A DNA stretch of 64,000 nucleotides, from positions 95,431-159,430 of the forward strand of contig DYNM01000004.1 of assembly GCA_020721065.1 (NCBI GenBank), given 5' to 3'. Shown in pieces: positions 42,437 to 52,562 of the stretch (position 1 is its first letter; each line of letters starts with the position of its first letter). This DNA comes from Thiocystis violascens. GTDB lineage: Bacteria > Pseudomonadota > Gammaproteobacteria > Chromatiales > Chromatiaceae. Below the pieces are notes generated by a model. That model saw only the letters and a list, made by a program, of their open reading frames with translations. It ran no database searches and was not told the origin of the DNA. Position numbers and translations under genes: made by a program.

Positions 42437-44322
42437 AGACGCGCCATATCCTCAATTAAATCGGCGACTTCACTCAAGTCACCGCGTAACAATTGAAACT
42501 CCATTGCCCCAGCTAATCGCGTTAATTCAGGCATTCCAAAACTACCGCCCACTCCTTTAATTTGATGCGCTTGAGAGCGTAAATCATCCCAATTCTCCGC
42601 CTGATACGCTGCCCGCATTAACGCCAAACGTTTGGGTAATTCAGCAGAAAACGCAGCCTGTAACTGTTTCAATTCTGGATCATCATCAGATGACACCAGT
42701 GGCATAATAAACAGTGGTGTCTCAGTATTCCGAGGCGGTAAGTAGTGTACTAGCATTTGATAAAACGCATCTAAGTGAATTGGTTTAGGCAAATAAGTAT
42801 CGCAACCAGCAGCTAATGCAGCCTCCACATCACTACGGTCGATATTAGCACTCAGAGCAACAATAGGATTATCAAAACCAGTCAGTCGCAACAATTCAGT
42901 GGCATCCAGCCCACCCATAATAGGCATCCGCATATCCATCAACACCAAATCAAACAGCGCCGCCTGCGCTTTTTCCACTGCTTCTTGACCATTCTTTGCA
43001 ATCGCCACTTGCAATCCACAGCGCCGTAAATATAACGAAATTAAATCTTGGTTGGCGACATTATCATCAGCAAGCAACACACAACCTTGCAAAGCAGGAG
43101 CGCGTACTGTGCGCACCGGTCGCACCCCAGAAGATTGATTAAACGCCTGTAAATCCCACACCAAATCAGCACTTGCAATAGTTCCAGTCGCCAAGGTCAA
43201 AATAAACATCGACCCATTATTTAAAACACTTGTGACCTGAATAGTACCACCTAAATGTTCCGCGAGTTCTTTAGAAATAGATAATCCTAAACCGGTGCCA
43301 CCAAACTTGCGAGTAGTTGAATTATCGGCTTGTGCAAAAGGTTCAAACAACAATCCCAACCGATCATCAGGAATACCACAGCCGGTATCTTGCACCGTAA
43401 TATGTAGCAATTCCTGTTCAGGACTAAAACTAATAATTAACCGCACTGAACCGTTATCAGTAAACTTAATTGCATTACCCAACAAATTAAACAAAATTTG
43501 CCGAGCACGAGTGGGATCAGTGCGAATAATCAACGGCAATGGCGGCATAAAGTGAACGCTAAAGTCCAAACCCTTTTCAGCCGTTTGCGCTCGTGCCGAA
43601 TCAATAGTGCAGGCTAATAACTCTGGCAACGACGTATCAAGTAATTCTAAAGCAATGCGTTTCGCACGAATTTTTGAAAAATCCAGCACATCATTCAATA
43701 ACGCTTGTAAATGACGACCATTGCGAATAATGGTATCAACCGCACTCGCCCGCTCGGCAAGTGTTTGGCGACTATCAATCATCGTTTCCGCAAAGCCAAT
43801 AATTGCAGTTAATGGTGTGCGTATTTCATGGCTCATATTGGCTAAAAATTGCGCTTTAGCCCGCGCTGCATCTTCCGCAGCTTGACGCGCAATTTCTAAC
43901 TCTTGCTCACGTTGTACTCGACTTAAATCACCAAAAATACCAAGATAACCCACCACAACTTGTTGTGGGTTACGAATCACTTGAATCGTTAAAATTTCGA
44001 GATATTCTTCACCACTTTTGCGTTGATTCCAAATCTCACCCCGCCACTGCCCATCCGTCAGCAGTGTGTGCCACATCGCTTGATAGAAAGATGCCGCATG
44101 ACAACCGGACTGTAAAAGACTTGGATTTTTACCCCGTACATCAGCAATACTATAACCAGTGATACGAGTAAAAGAAGGATTCACTGCAATAATACGCGGC
44201 GCACAATCGGTAATTACAATACCATCACGAGATAAATTAAAAATCTGTTTCACAGATTGCCGCAAACAGAATTCAATTTCACAGTGAGTCGAAGCGACTT
44301 TAAGCATTGGTTTGTCTCGCAT
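42424..44322 (-). CDS. Hybrid sensor kinase PAS-HisKA-HATPase-REC-Hpt
   Basis: A 632-residue soluble hybrid kinase without membrane helices. A PAS domain (about 20-140) senses an unknown cytoplasmic signal. HisKA carries His165 in N-M-S-H-E-I-R-T-P-L. The HATPase has the N-box G-N-A-I-K-F-T and the G1/G2 loops D-T-G-C-G-I-P and G-G-T-G-L-G-L. The receiver has L-M-D-M-R-M-P, and the Hpt domain at the end has the phospho-His in A-H-Q-I-K-G-V-G-G-S-F-G. It forms a phosphorelay that could end on the adjacent regulator at 41789. Confidence 0.93.
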   Translation of the reverse strand: MRDKPMLKVASTHCEIEFCLRQSVKQIFNLSRDGIVITDCAPRIIAVNPSFTRITGYSIADVRGKNPSLLQSGCHAASFYQAMWHTLLTDGQWRGEIWNQRKSGEEYLEILTIQVIRNPQQVVVGYLGIFGDLSRVQREQELEIARQAAEDAARAKAQFLANMSHEIRTPLTAIIGFAETMIDSRQTLAERASAVDTIIRNGRHLQALLNDVLDFSKIRAKRIALELLDTSLPELLACTIDSARAQTAEKGLDFSVHFMPPLPLIIRTDPTRARQILFNLLGNAIKFTDNGSVRLIISFSPEQELLHITVQDTGCGIPDDRLGLLFEPFAQADNSTTRKFGGTGLGLSISKELAEHLGGTIQVTSVLNNGSMFILTLATGTIASADLVWDLQAFNQSSGVRPVRTVRAPALQGCVLLADDNVANQDLISLYLRRCGLQVAIAKNGQEAVEKAQAALFDLVLMDMRMPIMGGLDATELLRLTGFDNPIVALSANIDRSDVEAALAAGCDTYLPKPIHLDAFYQMLVHYLPPRNTETPLFIMPLVSSDDDPELKQLQAAFSAELPKRLALMRAAYQAENWDDLRSQAHQIKGVGGSFGMPELTRLAGAMEFQLLRGDLSEVADLIEDMARLWPQ

Positions 44323-44345
44323 TGCGCGAGCGTATTCCGTAGTTT

Positions 44346-45989
44346 TTAGCGCCGTTCAGCGATAAAAAATAGCAGTCCACCCACGAAATAACTGCCCACA
44401 ATCACCATTAAAGCACTGGCTTCAGAAAGCCACTGACCAGGACCAAATAACAACACCAGCGTTCCACATAATAATAGCATTGCACCTGCAATCGCTAATA
44501 CTGATGTCGCTGCCGCTGGTGGATTCTGGAGCTTTATTGCAGTGCCATGTAATGGTTCAGTTTGGCGTAAACGTTTGTCATACGCCATTAAAATTCGATA
44601 CGCAATTAACGGCAATTCTGGCGTTTGATCAGCAACGGAATAGATGTTGCGTTTGGTGCGATCAAATAAGCCTTTAATACCAATTTGATCTTTCATCCAA
44701 CGTTCCATATACGGCTTGGCAGTTGTCCATAAATCCAGCTCTGGGTACAGCATCCGCCCTAAGCCTTCGATATTCAACAGCGTTTTTTCCAATAGCACTA
44801 ACTGCGGCTGAATTTCCATATTAAAGCGCCGCGCCGTTTGAAAGAGCCGTACTAAAAAATGCCCGAATGAAATTTCCGCTAATGGCTTTTCAAAAATCGG
44901 TTCACTGACGGTACGAATTGCGGACTCGAATTCATCCACCCGTGTCCCGTGCGGCACCCAACCCGATTCAACGTGCAATTCTGCTACCCGCCGATAATCG
45001 CGCTCAAAAAACGCTAATAGATTCTCAGCTAGATAACGTTGGTCTTCTGTCGTCAAGGTGCCAACAATGCCAAAATCAATCGAAATATAACGCCCGGAAG
45101 GTTCAACAAAGATATTACCGGGGTGCATATCGGCATGGAAAAAGTTGTCGCGGAATACTTGCGTAAAAAAGATTTCAACGCCGCGCTCACCGAGTAATTT
45201 CATGCTCACGCCTTGCGCTTTTAGCGTCGCAACATCACTCACCGGCGTACCATAAATGCGCTCCATCACCATGACATTAGGGCGCGTCCAATCCCAATAC
45301 ACTTCGGGAATATACAGCATCTCGCTATTCAACCAATTGCGGCGAATTTTGGACGCATTGGCAGCTTCACGTTGTAAATCTAATTCATCAAAAACGGTCT
45401 TTTCGTATTCGCGCACCACTTCAATAGCGCGTAACCGTTTGCCTTCTTTCCAATAGCGTTCTGCCATTTCCGCCAGCGTGTACATCAATCCCAAATCTTG
45501 GCGAATCGTGCGCTCAATACCGGGACGCAATACTTTAACAACAACTTCGGTGCCATCTTTTAAGCGTCCGGTATGAACTTGCGCAATTGAAGCGGACGCT
45601 AATGGAATTGGATCAAAAGCATCCAATACCTCGCTAACCGGTCGCCCCCACGCTTTCTCAATTAACGCTTGCGCTTCTGCACCATCAAAAGGTGGCACCC
45701 GATCTTGTAATTTTGCCAATTCAACCGCTAAATCATCTGGCAATAAATCGCGGCGCGTGGACAAAATTTGCCCGAATTTTACGAAGATCGGACCTAATTC
45801 TTCCAATGCTTGTCGAACGCGTACCGGATAACTAGGCAAATCGCGCTCAATCCAATGCCAAGGCAATAAATACAATACCCATCGCAGCGGACGAAATAGG
45901 TGTGTTGCTAAAATCACTTCGTCGAGGCCGTGACGCAGAAACACCCAATTGATGCGGAACAGCCGCAGTGCCTGTCGCGGTCCCATCAT
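44346..45989 (-). CDS. ubiB: Ubiquinone biosynthesis kinase-like protein UbiB
   Basis: A 547-residue ABC1/ADCK/UbiB-family protein. The atypical kinase signatures are the A-S-A-S-I-A-Q-V-H loop (alanine-rich in place of a glycine-rich loop), D-M-H-P-G-N-I as catalytic loop, and I-D-F-G-I-V-G as metal motif. Two hydrophobic helices lie at the C-terminus. UbiB is an ATPase needed for aerobic ubiquinone synthesis, perhaps by extracting lipid precursors. It is last in ubiE-ubiJ-ubiB and overlaps ubiJ by 4 bp. Confidence 0.96.
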   Translation of the reverse strand: MMGPRQALRLFRINWVFLRHGLDEVILATHLFRPLRWVLYLLPWHWIERDLPSYPVRVRQALEELGPIFVKFGQILSTRRDLLPDDLAVELAKLQDRVPPFDGAEAQALIEKAWGRPVSEVLDAFDPIPLASASIAQVHTGRLKDGTEVVVKVLRPGIERTIRQDLGLMYTLAEMAERYWKEGKRLRAIEVVREYEKTVFDELDLQREAANASKIRRNWLNSEMLYIPEVYWDWTRPNVMVMERIYGTPVSDVATLKAQGVSMKLLGERGVEIFFTQVFRDNFFHADMHPGNIFVEPSGRYISIDFGIVGTLTTEDQRYLAENLLAFFERDYRRVAELHVESGWVPHGTRVDEFESAIRTVSEPIFEKPLAEISFGHFLVRLFQTARRFNMEIQPQLVLLEKTLLNIEGLGRMLYPELDLWTTAKPYMERWMKDQIGIKGLFDRTKRNIYSVADQTPELPLIAYRILMAYDKRLRQTEPLHGTAIKLQNPPAAATSVLAIAGAMLLLCGTLVLLFGPGQWLSEASALMVIVGSYFVGGLLFFIAERR

Positions 45990-46627
45990 TGTTGTAAACC
46001 AGCCACTGCGGCATGTTGCGTTAAACGTTCGACGCGAGCGGCAAGGCGTTCGCAGTCATCGCGCAGCAAATCGACCTGTGCCAAAAACGCCTCAACCTCG
46101 TGTCGCGTTGGCACCACGCCTTGCTCACGTTGCAAATATGCCTTGAGCTGCGCGGTCATTTGTGTGGCAGTGCGCTCTTGCCATTGTTGATTAGCGCGAC
46201 ATTGTTTGCCCACTTGCTGCGCAAATGGATCGCCAATGACTTGCGCTAATTGCTCCTCCCAATCGACATCCAATTCAGCAATAGCCGTATTAAATGCTTG
46301 TGCCAACGCAGTATCGCCGCTGATTTCAACTTCACCAGCAATCAATTGTGCATTTTTACGCTCTCCCATTCCCAATCGCGCCAATCCCAATGGCGTACCA
46401 CGAATGAAACAATCCGGCGGCGCATCATAATCACCAAATAATTGTAATCCCTGCGCGTTCGGAATAACGGTCATTCGCGTTCCAAAACCAATTAATTCAA
46501 TCGCAATTAAACGACCGGTCAACGTTGCAAAGTTCGCACCATGTGCAGCGTCTAATCCGATATAACGATTGATGGCTTGCTCCACTACGGCAAGCAACGC
46601 ATCTGGTAATTGAATTCCCTCGTTCAC
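45986..46627 (-). CDS. ubiJ: Ubiquinone biosynthesis accessory factor UbiJ
   Basis: A 213-residue protein with an N-terminal SCP2-like lipid-binding domain (about 30-125; G-x-P-L-G-L-A-R-L and E-I-S-G-D-x-x-L-A-Q) and a C-terminal coiled coil. UbiJ, with UbiK, organises the soluble Ubi enzyme complex and binds the quinone intermediates. Sequence identity is low in this family, so position between ubiE and ubiB, with 4-bp overlaps on both sides, is strong support. Confidence 0.92.
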   Translation of the reverse strand: MNEGIQLPDALLAVVEQAINRYIGLDAAHGANFATLTGRLIAIELIGFGTRMTVIPNAQGLQLFGDYDAPPDCFIRGTPLGLARLGMGERKNAQLIAGEVEISGDTALAQAFNTAIAELDVDWEEQLAQVIGDPFAQQVGKQCRANQQWQERTATQMTAQLKAYLQREQGVVPTRHEVEAFLAQVDLLRDDCERLAARVERLTQHAAVAGLQQ

Positions 46628-47373
46628 AGTTTATACCCCCGATGAATAGCGACAATACCGCCGCTGTGATTGAAGTATTCGCAGCGTTCAAAGCCTGCGC
46701 TTTCCATCATCGCTCGCAGCGTCTCTTGATCTGGGTGCATCCGAATTGATTCGGCGAGATAACGATAACTGCTCGGATCATTCACCACCAAGCGCCCCAA
46801 GGTCGGCAATACCGAAAAAGAATACAGATCATACACTTTACTTAATGATTTACTGACCGGATGTGAAAACTCCAAAATCAGCGCCCGTCCACCCGGACGC
46901 AACACCCGATACATCTCATTAATTGCGTTCTGCTTTTCAGTCACATTGCGCAAGCCAAAACCAATGGTCACGCAATCAAAATAATCTTCTGGAAATGGAA
47001 TTTGCTCGGCGTTAATCAGCGCGTAATGCAAATTACCAACTCGCCCACGATCTAACATCCGCGAGCGCCCTTCTGTCAGCATTGCCGCATTGATATCGGA
47101 CATCACCACGCTGCCTTCTGCGCCGACGATACCCGCAAAACGGTCGGCGAGATCACCAGTGCCAGAAGCGAGATCAAGCACGCGCTGCCCGCGTCGCACG
47201 CCCGCCAATTCAATTGCGTGACGTTTCCACAAACGATGAATACCTAATGACATTAAATCGTTCATTAAGTCATAGCGCGTGGCGACCGAATCAAATACCT
47301 CGCGCACCCGCACCGCCTTTTCTGTAACCGGCACCTGTTGATAGCCAAAATGGGTGGTTTTTTCGTGTGACAT
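46624..47373 (-). CDS. ubiE: Ubiquinone/menaquinone C-methyltransferase UbiE
   Basis: A 249-residue SAM-dependent methyltransferase acting on the quinone ring. Class I motifs are [12 protein letters not shown] and the UbiE-specific F-D-S-V-A-x-R-Y-D-L-M-N-D and G-F-G-L-R-N-V-T. First gene of ubiE-ubiJ-ubiB. A DUF971 gene lies 84 bp upstream, as in many gammaproteobacteria. Presence of menaquinone cannot be judged from this window. Confidence 0.96.
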   Translation of the reverse strand: MSHEKTTHFGYQQVPVTEKAVRVREVFDSVATRYDLMNDLMSLGIHRLWKRHAIELAGVRRGQRVLDLASGTGDLADRFAGIVGAEGSVVMSDINAAMLTEGRSRMLDRGRVGNLHYALINAEQIPFPEDYFDCVTIGFGLRNVTEKQNAINEMYRVLRPGGRALILEFSHPVSKSLSKVYDLYSFSVLPTLGRLVVNDPSSYRYLAESIRMHPDQETLRAMMESAGFERCEYFNHSGGIVAIHRGYKL

Positions 47374-47457
47374 GCAGCATCCTTAACGCAATTAAAAGGG
47401 AACAATTAAGCAAATAAATTTGCCAACTCAATAAAAATAACCGCACCTGTTGTTTAA

Positions 47458-47817
47458 TTAAGACGGCTTGGTGCGCGGATAACCAGCTTGTTCTAACGCG
47501 GCAAGATACGCTTGCCACAATTGTTCATGTTCAGTGCCAAGCCGATATAAATACTCCCACGAATAAATACCGGTGTTATGTTCATCATCAAAATGTAAAC
47601 ACACCGCGTAATTGCCAACCGGTTCAATGCGATCAATTCCGACAGCTTCTTTACCAATTTGCAATACGCCCTGACCGGGACCGTGCCCCTGCACTTCAGC
47701 CGATGGCGAATAGACCCGCAGATATTCACATGGCAAGGTGAATTGTGCGCCGTCTTCATAACGAATTTCTAACACGCGGGACTGGCGATGGAGATTTAAT
47801 TCAGTAGGTGTTGGCAT
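47458..47817 (-). CDS. DUF971 protein
   Basis: A 119-residue protein of the DUF971/GBBH-like N-terminal family. Visible are L-x-L-H-R-Q-S-R-V-L-E-I-R-Y-E-D-G, the L-P-C-E-Y-L-R-V-Y-S-P-S-A-E-V-Q-G-H-G segment, and the closing H-x-x-G-I-Y-S-W-E-Y-L. The fold resembles the zinc-binding N-domain of gamma-butyrobetaine hydroxylase and some iron-sulphur factors, but the role of the free-standing form is unknown. It is commonly next to ubiE, often with hslVU upstream. Here a DUF29 gene is found instead. Confidence 0.9.
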   Translation of the reverse strand: MPTPTELNLHRQSRVLEIRYEDGAQFTLPCEYLRVYSPSAEVQGHGPGQGVLQIGKEAVGIDRIEPVGNYAVCLHFDDEHNTGIYSWEYLYRLGTEHEQLWQAYLAALEQAGYPRTKPS

Positions 47818-47947
47818 AAATAACTCTTTATAGTTAAAAACGTGAATGATAAAAGCGTGATAAAATGGGCGCTTGCCACTGTCACATCATCGCTACTATT
47901 TTACAACAGGACGCATACCGTTGGCATGATACAACTACCGAAATTGC

Positions 47948-48427
47948 TTAATTGCTGGCGTTGGCGGCGGGATAATACTGATTATCCAATACTTGCGCGA
48001 TTGAATACGGACACTCACGCGGAAATGTAGCGATTGGCAATCCAGTTTCATCACTCGCTAATTGCCGCGCTTCGGTATAAGCATCAATAAGCGTTGGCGC
48101 AAACACCGCTTTAAGTCCGGGTGCTTTTTGCAAATGCCGAGCGATCCGATTACGTTTTTCAATCAGCGTCACACGCCAACTGCGACCATCGAATTCGCGC
48201 CAACGTTCGGATAATGTTGTTAGTTGATATTCCCATTTCAATAGGTGCGCCAGCAAAATTGTCAGCCGGTTTTCGAGTTCGTGCCGGTCGCTTTTACTCA
48301 TATCGCTTAATTCTGCCACCAAGTGCTCAACATCCAATTCCGTATAGCGACCGGCGCGAAGCAATTCGGCAGTGCGTATTGCCCAAGTGGAATAATCGGT
48401 TTGATAAAGCGCGTTGAGTTCAGTCAT
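47948..48427 (-). CDS. DUF29 family protein
   Basis: A 159-residue helical protein of the DUF29 family, recognisable from Y-x-x-D-Y-x-x-W-x-x-x-x-A-x-L-L-R-x-G and then E-L-x-x-M-x-K-S-D-R-x-x-L-x-x-R-L-x-x-L-L-x-H-L-L-K-W. DUF29 genes are frequent and often multi-copy in filamentous cyanobacteria and large gammaproteobacteria. Function is unknown, although some lie near mobile DNA. The frame opens at 48505, overlapping the next gene. The ATG at 48427 has a GGAT site and fits the family start. Confidence 0.88.
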   Translation of the reverse strand: MTELNALYQTDYSTWAIRTAELLRAGRYTELDVEHLVAELSDMSKSDRHELENRLTILLAHLLKWEYQLTTLSERWREFDGRSWRVTLIEKRNRIARHLQKAPGLKAVFAPTLIDAYTEARQLASDETGLPIATFPRECPYSIAQVLDNQYYPAANASN

Positions 48428-48477
48428 GGGTGTATCCAAATGCAGTTCAATCCGCGTTTCAATAATGCTGGTGCAGG

Positions 48478-49293
48478 TTATGCAAACACTGCCCACAGCG
48501 GGCAATGATCTGAAGGTTTTTCTAAACCGCGAATGGCGTTATCAATGCCAACCGCTTGCAGCCGTTGTGCTAATGGCGCTGTGATTAACAAATGGTCAAT
48601 CCGCAGTCCGCGTCGGGGGTGATCTTCAAATGCGCGGGAGCGGTAATCAAACCAAGTGAATTGATCGCTCACATCAGGATAATGTTTCCGATACGCATCA
48701 ATTAAACCCCAACTAATGAGCGTTTGAAACCACTCGCGTTCTTCAGGTAAAAAACCGCATTTGCCGCTGCGTCGCCAGCGTTGCGCATTTACTGCGCCGA
48801 TACCGACGTCACTTTCTAACGGCGCAACATTCAAATCACCGAGCACAACCAATAATTCATCCGGGGAATGCTGCGTGTGTAAATGCGCTAATAAATCAAT
48901 ATAAAATTGCTGTTTTGCTGGAAATTTAGTCGGATGAGTGCGATCTTCACCTTGCGGGAAATAGCCGTTAATTACCGTCACCACTGCGCCATCCGCTAAT
49001 GAATAGCGCCCAATAATTAAACGGCGCTGCGCATCCGCCGCATCAGTTATAAATCCTTTGTGAATCTGCAACGGCGCTGCTTTACTCAACAGCGCCACGC
49101 CATAATGCCCTTTTTGTCCGTGAATTGCGGGGTAATAACCCAATTGCTGCGCCCATTCTAACGGGAATTGTTCATCAGCCACTTTGCATTCTTGCAGCGC
49201 CAGCACATCAGGATCATGCAGCGTTTTAATCGCTTCAATTTGATGTGGACGAGCGCGAATCCCATTGACATTAAACGTCATTATTTTGAACAT
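48478..49293 (-). CDS. xthA: Exodeoxyribonuclease III (XthA-type)
   Basis: A 271-residue EEP-fold nuclease for AP-site cleavage and 3'-end cleaning in base-excision repair. Catalytic signatures are M-T-F-N-V-N-G-I-R-A-R, L-Q-E-C-K with the metal Glu, L-G-D-L-N-V-A-P, R-I-D-H-L-L, and S-D-H-C-P-L with the catalytic His. Length is normal. It is 3 bp after the FAD oxidase gene on the same strand, although no functional link is apparent. Confidence 0.94.
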   Translation of the reverse strand: MFKIMTFNVNGIRARPHQIEAIKTLHDPDVLALQECKVADEQFPLEWAQQLGYYPAIHGQKGHYGVALLSKAAPLQIHKGFITDAADAQRRLIIGRYSLADGAVVTVINGYFPQGEDRTHPTKFPAKQQFYIDLLAHLHTQHSPDELLVVLGDLNVAPLESDVGIGAVNAQRWRRSGKCGFLPEEREWFQTLISWGLIDAYRKHYPDVSDQFTWFDYRSRAFEDHPRRGLRIDHLLITAPLAQRLQAVGIDNAIRGLEKPSDHCPLWAVFA

Positions 49294-49296
49294 TTA

Positions 49297-50697
49297 TCAT
49301 GCACTCTGAATCGGTAACCCTTTGCCGGGATTGAGGATATTGTGCGGATCAAATCCCTGTTTAATTGCCGCCATTAACCGCAGCGCCACCGGGTCCAATT
49401 CGCGGCTGACGAATTCGCGCTTTTCTAAACCAACGCCGTGCTCGCCCGATAAGGTGCCGCCGAGCCGCAATACGAGGCTAAACATCTGGTCAAGGCACAC
49501 CGCAGCACGCGCCACTTCGTCCGCATTTTCTGGGTTAATCAATAAGTTGACGTGAATGTTGCCATTGCCAGCGTGACCAAAATTGACGATCTGAATGCCG
49601 GTCTCGCGCCCCAGTCGCGCCAGCCCGTCAATAAATGCGCCCATTTGCGACACCGGCACGACCACGTCCTCATTGATCTTTTTCGGTGCGATATGGCGCA
49701 GCGTCGGTGACAGCGATTTGCGCAGTTTCCACAGCGCCGCCACTTCCGCTGCCGTTTCTGCCCGCCGCAGCTCGCGCAAACCGGCGCCGCTCGCTGCTGC
49801 GCTGACCGCCGCAACTGCTGCATCAATTCCCGCCAGCGGGCCGTCCACTTCAATCATCAGCACCGCGCCAACGCTTTCCGGCAGCTCCAGCGGCGCAAAA
49901 TGCCGCACCGTTGCCAGCGCGGCTGCGTCCATAAATTCCAACGCGCACGGCGTCACCGGCTGCGCCATGATCGCAGCGACGGCGGCGGCGGCGGCGTGAA
50001 TATCGACGTAGCTGGCGCGTAACGTGCGGCGCGTTTCCGGCAGCGGCGTGAGCTTCAGCGTCGCCTCAGTCAACAGCGCCAGCGTGCCTTCTGAACCGAT
50101 CAACAGCCGCGTCAAGTCATAGCCCACCACGCCTTTCGTGGTCAACACGCCAGCACGAAAGGCGTCACCGCGTCCGTCAATCGCTCGCAGTCCGAGCGTG
50201 TTATCGCGGCAAGTGCCGTATTTGACCGCTCGCGGACCTGCGGAGTTGTACGCGAGATTGCCGCCGATGGTGCAGACCGCCGCACTGGTCGGATCGGGTG
50301 GCCAGAAAAATCCCAGCGGTTCAAGTGCTTGTTGTAATTGCGCATTCAATACGCCCGGCTGCACCACCGCCAACCGGTCAGCAGGCGCGAGGCGGATGAT
50401 CTGCGTCATCCGTTCAAACGACAGCACGATCCCGCCTTGATCCGGCACCGTCGCGCCGGTGGTGCCGGTGCCGCGTCCGCGAGCAAGCAACGGCGTCCCG
50501 GACTCCGCGCACAGTCGCACCACTGCGGCAAGCTGCGCCTCATCGCGGGCAAATACGACCGCTTGCGGCAGCGCGTGACGGCGGCTGTTGTCATAGCCAT
50601 ACGCCCAACAATCGGCTGGATCGGTGCAGACACAATCGGCTCCGGCGCAGGCAGCGAGGCTGGCGCGGAATCCAGCCGAGAATTCAACGTGACTCAT
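49297..50697 (-). CDS. FAD-linked oxidase (GlcD / D-lactate dehydrogenase type)
   Basis: A 466-residue flavoprotein with an N-terminal PCMH FAD-binding domain (R-G-R-G-T-G-T-T-G-A, then P-P-D-P-T-S, T-I-G-G-N-L-A-Y-N) and a C-terminal FAD-oxidase cap (N-F-G-H-A-G-N-G-N-I-H-V-N, S-G-E-H-G-V-G-L-E-K-R). It oxidises a 2-hydroxyacid, perhaps D-lactate or glycolate. The exact substrate cannot be read from motifs. No glcE or glcF lies nearby, which favours a stand-alone D-2-hydroxyacid dehydrogenase. Its start overlaps the BON gene stop by 4 bp. Confidence 0.9.
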   Translation of the reverse strand: MSHVEFSAGFRASLAACAGADCVCTDPADCWAYGYDNSRRHALPQAVVFARDEAQLAAVVRLCAESGTPLLARGRGTGTTGATVPDQGGIVLSFERMTQIIRLAPADRLAVVQPGVLNAQLQQALEPLGFFWPPDPTSAAVCTIGGNLAYNSAGPRAVKYGTCRDNTLGLRAIDGRGDAFRAGVLTTKGVVGYDLTRLLIGSEGTLALLTEATLKLTPLPETRRTLRASYVDIHAAAAAVAAIMAQPVTPCALEFMDAAALATVRHFAPLELPESVGAVLMIEVDGPLAGIDAAVAAVSAAASGAGLRELRRAETAAEVAALWKLRKSLSPTLRHIAPKKINEDVVVPVSQMGAFIDGLARLGRETGIQIVNFGHAGNGNIHVNLLINPENADEVARAAVCLDQMFSLVLRLGGTLSGEHGVGLEKREFVSRELDPVALRLMAAIKQGFDPHNILNPGKGLPIQSA

Positions 50698-51335
50698 TGA
50701 TATTCAAATAATTTGACGACGCGGCGCACGCCGGGGAGATAACGCACGGCTTCCGCAGCGGCAGTCGCCTCGGCTTGGCGCACGATGCCGAATAAATAAA
50801 CGACGCCATTTTCCGTCACGACCTTGACGCGAGCGGCGTTGAAATCCGGCAGTTTGATTTGCGTGAGCGCGAGCTTGGCGCGAGAGCTGAGATACACGTC
50901 TTCGGTTTGGCGAGCGAAAGTGAGCGCCGCACCAAAGGTCAGTTCATTGATGACCTGTTTGACTTTTGGCAGCCGACTGATGCGCTCGACCACGCGCCGC
51001 GCATGAGCTTCGGCTTCCACCTGCCCCGTCACCAACACGCTGTAGTTGTAACTGGTGACATCGACGCGGGCGGCAAATGCCTGCGTTTTCGGATCGTGTT
51101 CCAGCGCATAACGGGCGGCGAGTTGAATCTGCTGATCATCAAGAATGGTTTGCCCAGAGCGACGATCATAAATTGCTGCCACGCCCGCACCCGCCGCAGC
51201 GCCGCCGAGCATTACTGGCGCACAGGCGCTCAAAATGACAGTGAGCGCCAACAATAACGCTCCCAAACTCTTCGCGTGTAAAAAATGGGTTGAATGGATT
51301 TGCAAAAACTTTTCAACTCTCGGCTGTAAACGCAT
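50694..51335 (-). CDS. BON-domain outer-membrane lipoprotein (DolP-like)
   Basis: A 213-residue lipoprotein. The signal ends L-S-A-C, followed by a Gly/Ala-rich spacer and two BON domains, the second ending V-V-Y-L-F-G-I-V and V-R-R-V-V-K-L-F-E-Y. DolP helps keep the outer membrane intact and supports BAM function. It commonly lies beside yraN, as here. The frame opens at 51383, but the ATG at 51335 has a GGAT site. It overlaps the yraN 3' end by 23 bp. The diaA gene often found between them is missing. Confidence 0.9.
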   Translation of the reverse strand: MRLQPRVEKFLQIHSTHFLHAKSLGALLLALTVILSACAPVMLGGAAAGAGVAAIYDRRSGQTILDDQQIQLAARYALEHDPKTQAFAARVDVTSYNYSVLVTGQVEAEAHARRVVERISRLPKVKQVINELTFGAALTFARQTEDVYLSSRAKLALTQIKLPDFNAARVKVVTENGVVYLFGIVRQAEATAAAEAVRYLPGVRRVVKLFEYQ

Positions 51336-51687
51336 GTTGAATCCATTGAATCTGTTGTTGAGCGTTAATAGCGATGACATCAAAACGACACGGCAATTCA
51401 GTTGGGTGCAGTTGTAAATAATCCTGCGCGGCGAGAATTAACCGCTGTTGTTTACGGCGATCAACGCTGGCTGCGGCACCGCCAAATCGTTGTGAACGCC
51501 GAAAACGCACTTCGGCAAAAATTAACACCGTCGCTGCGCTCACAATTAAATCCACTTCACCAAAGCGGCAGCGATGATTTCGCGCCAATACCGTCAAACC
51601 CTGCGCCAGCAAAAAATTCTCAGCCAGTCGCTCCATCGCCGCACCCAGCGCGTTGACATCCGCCGCCGTTTTCATCGCTTTAACCAT
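51313..51687 (-). CDS. yraN: YraN/UPF0102 nuclease-like protein
   Basis: A 124-residue protein of the UPF0102 family, with a restriction-endonuclease-like fold. It shows E-x-x-A-E-N-F-L, the catalytic-like F-G-E-V-D-L-I and E-V-R-F-R pair, and the C-terminal R-F-D-V-I-A-I. The function is undefined. A role in DNA processing is supposed from the fold. The start could be 51687 or 51675, and neither has a strong ribosome site. It lies 2 bp after mepA. Confidence 0.9.
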   Translation of the reverse strand: MVKAMKTAADVNALGAAMERLAENFLLAQGLTVLARNHRCRFGEVDLIVSAATVLIFAEVRFRRSQRFGGAAASVDRRKQQRLILAAQDYLQLHPTELPCRFDVIAINAQQQIQWIQHAFTAES

Positions 51688-51689
51688 GT

Positions 51690-52544
51690 TTACGGCGCAC
51701 CTAACACGGCGCGACACGCAGCCGGTTGTTTGGTGGGTTTAGCAGGCGGATAGCCGGGAATTGCCCGTTTGGGTTGCCGCGCTTCCTCACTAAACCACCA
51801 GTCCAATTCCGCGCCGCAGCCATCACCGGGCGGGAGCGGATTTTGCGCATCACACTGCGAGCTGTCGGGCGGACAAGCGAGGCGGACGTGAACGTGTGCA
51901 TCATGACCTTTCCAAGGGCGCACCTTGTGCAGCCAGCCGCGATCTTCCGCCGTTGCAGACTGACACAGCGCCAGCTTGATGGCTGGATTGGCAAAAATCC
52001 GCTCCACTGCACGATGCCGCGCCAACAGCTCCACTACAGCGCGTTGATTTGCACCCCAAAACGCGCTCACCCGCAGCCCATCGCTGCGCACCATGCTGGG
52101 CGGATCATCCGCGTGATCCATCAATTGCCGCGCTGCCGCTGCGGAATCTGCCTGCGTCAACCACACATCGACATCCAACCCGTTTTGATGACTGCGATGC
52201 GACGACGACATCAACCCGCCTCGCGGCTGGCTGAGATCGCCGACCAGCAACAACGCGCCAGTCAACCGCTGCTGCGCCCGCCCGACTTCGGCGATGAACC
52301 GCAGCAGCGTCGGATGTCCATAAAAACGATTGCGATACCGGCGAATGCTGACATAACCCGCGCCCACTTCTGGCAACGGCTGTGCTCCGCTGATGCAGCC
52401 GTTGGCGACGCTGCCGATGACTCGTGCTGCACCAGCAGTCGGCGTTTTCACCTCGCCCCAAGGTGTCGCGCTGCTCGTCAGCGGCACGGCGCAACAGACA
52501 ACGGCGAGCAGACTCTGCGCCAGCGTTATTTTCATTGTTCCCAT
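51690..52544 (-). CDS. mepA: Penicillin-insensitive murein endopeptidase MepA
   Basis: About 284 residues, with a signal peptide (hydrophobic L-A-V-V-C-C-A-V-P) and a LAS-type zinc peptidase domain that cuts D-Ala-DAP cross-links in the periplasm. The zinc and catalytic motifs are S-S-H-R-S-H-Q-N-G-L-D-V-D-V-W and H-D-A-H-V-H-V-R-L. Cysteines in L-A-C-P-P and G-D-G-C-G-A-E-L match the family disulphides. Starts at 52550, 52544 or 52535 are all possible. Confidence 0.93.
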   Translation of the reverse strand: MGTMKITLAQSLLAVVCCAVPLTSSATPWGEVKTPTAGAARVIGSVANGCISGAQPLPEVGAGYVSIRRYRNRFYGHPTLLRFIAEVGRAQQRLTGALLLVGDLSQPRGGLMSSSHRSHQNGLDVDVWLTQADSAAAARQLMDHADDPPSMVRSDGLRVSAFWGANQRAVVELLARHRAVERIFANPAIKLALCQSATAEDRGWLHKVRPWKGHDAHVHVRLACPPDSSQCDAQNPLPPGDGCGAELDWWFSEEARQPKRAIPGYPPAKPTKQPAACRAVLGAP

Positions 52545-52562
52545 CACCACTCAAATCACCAC

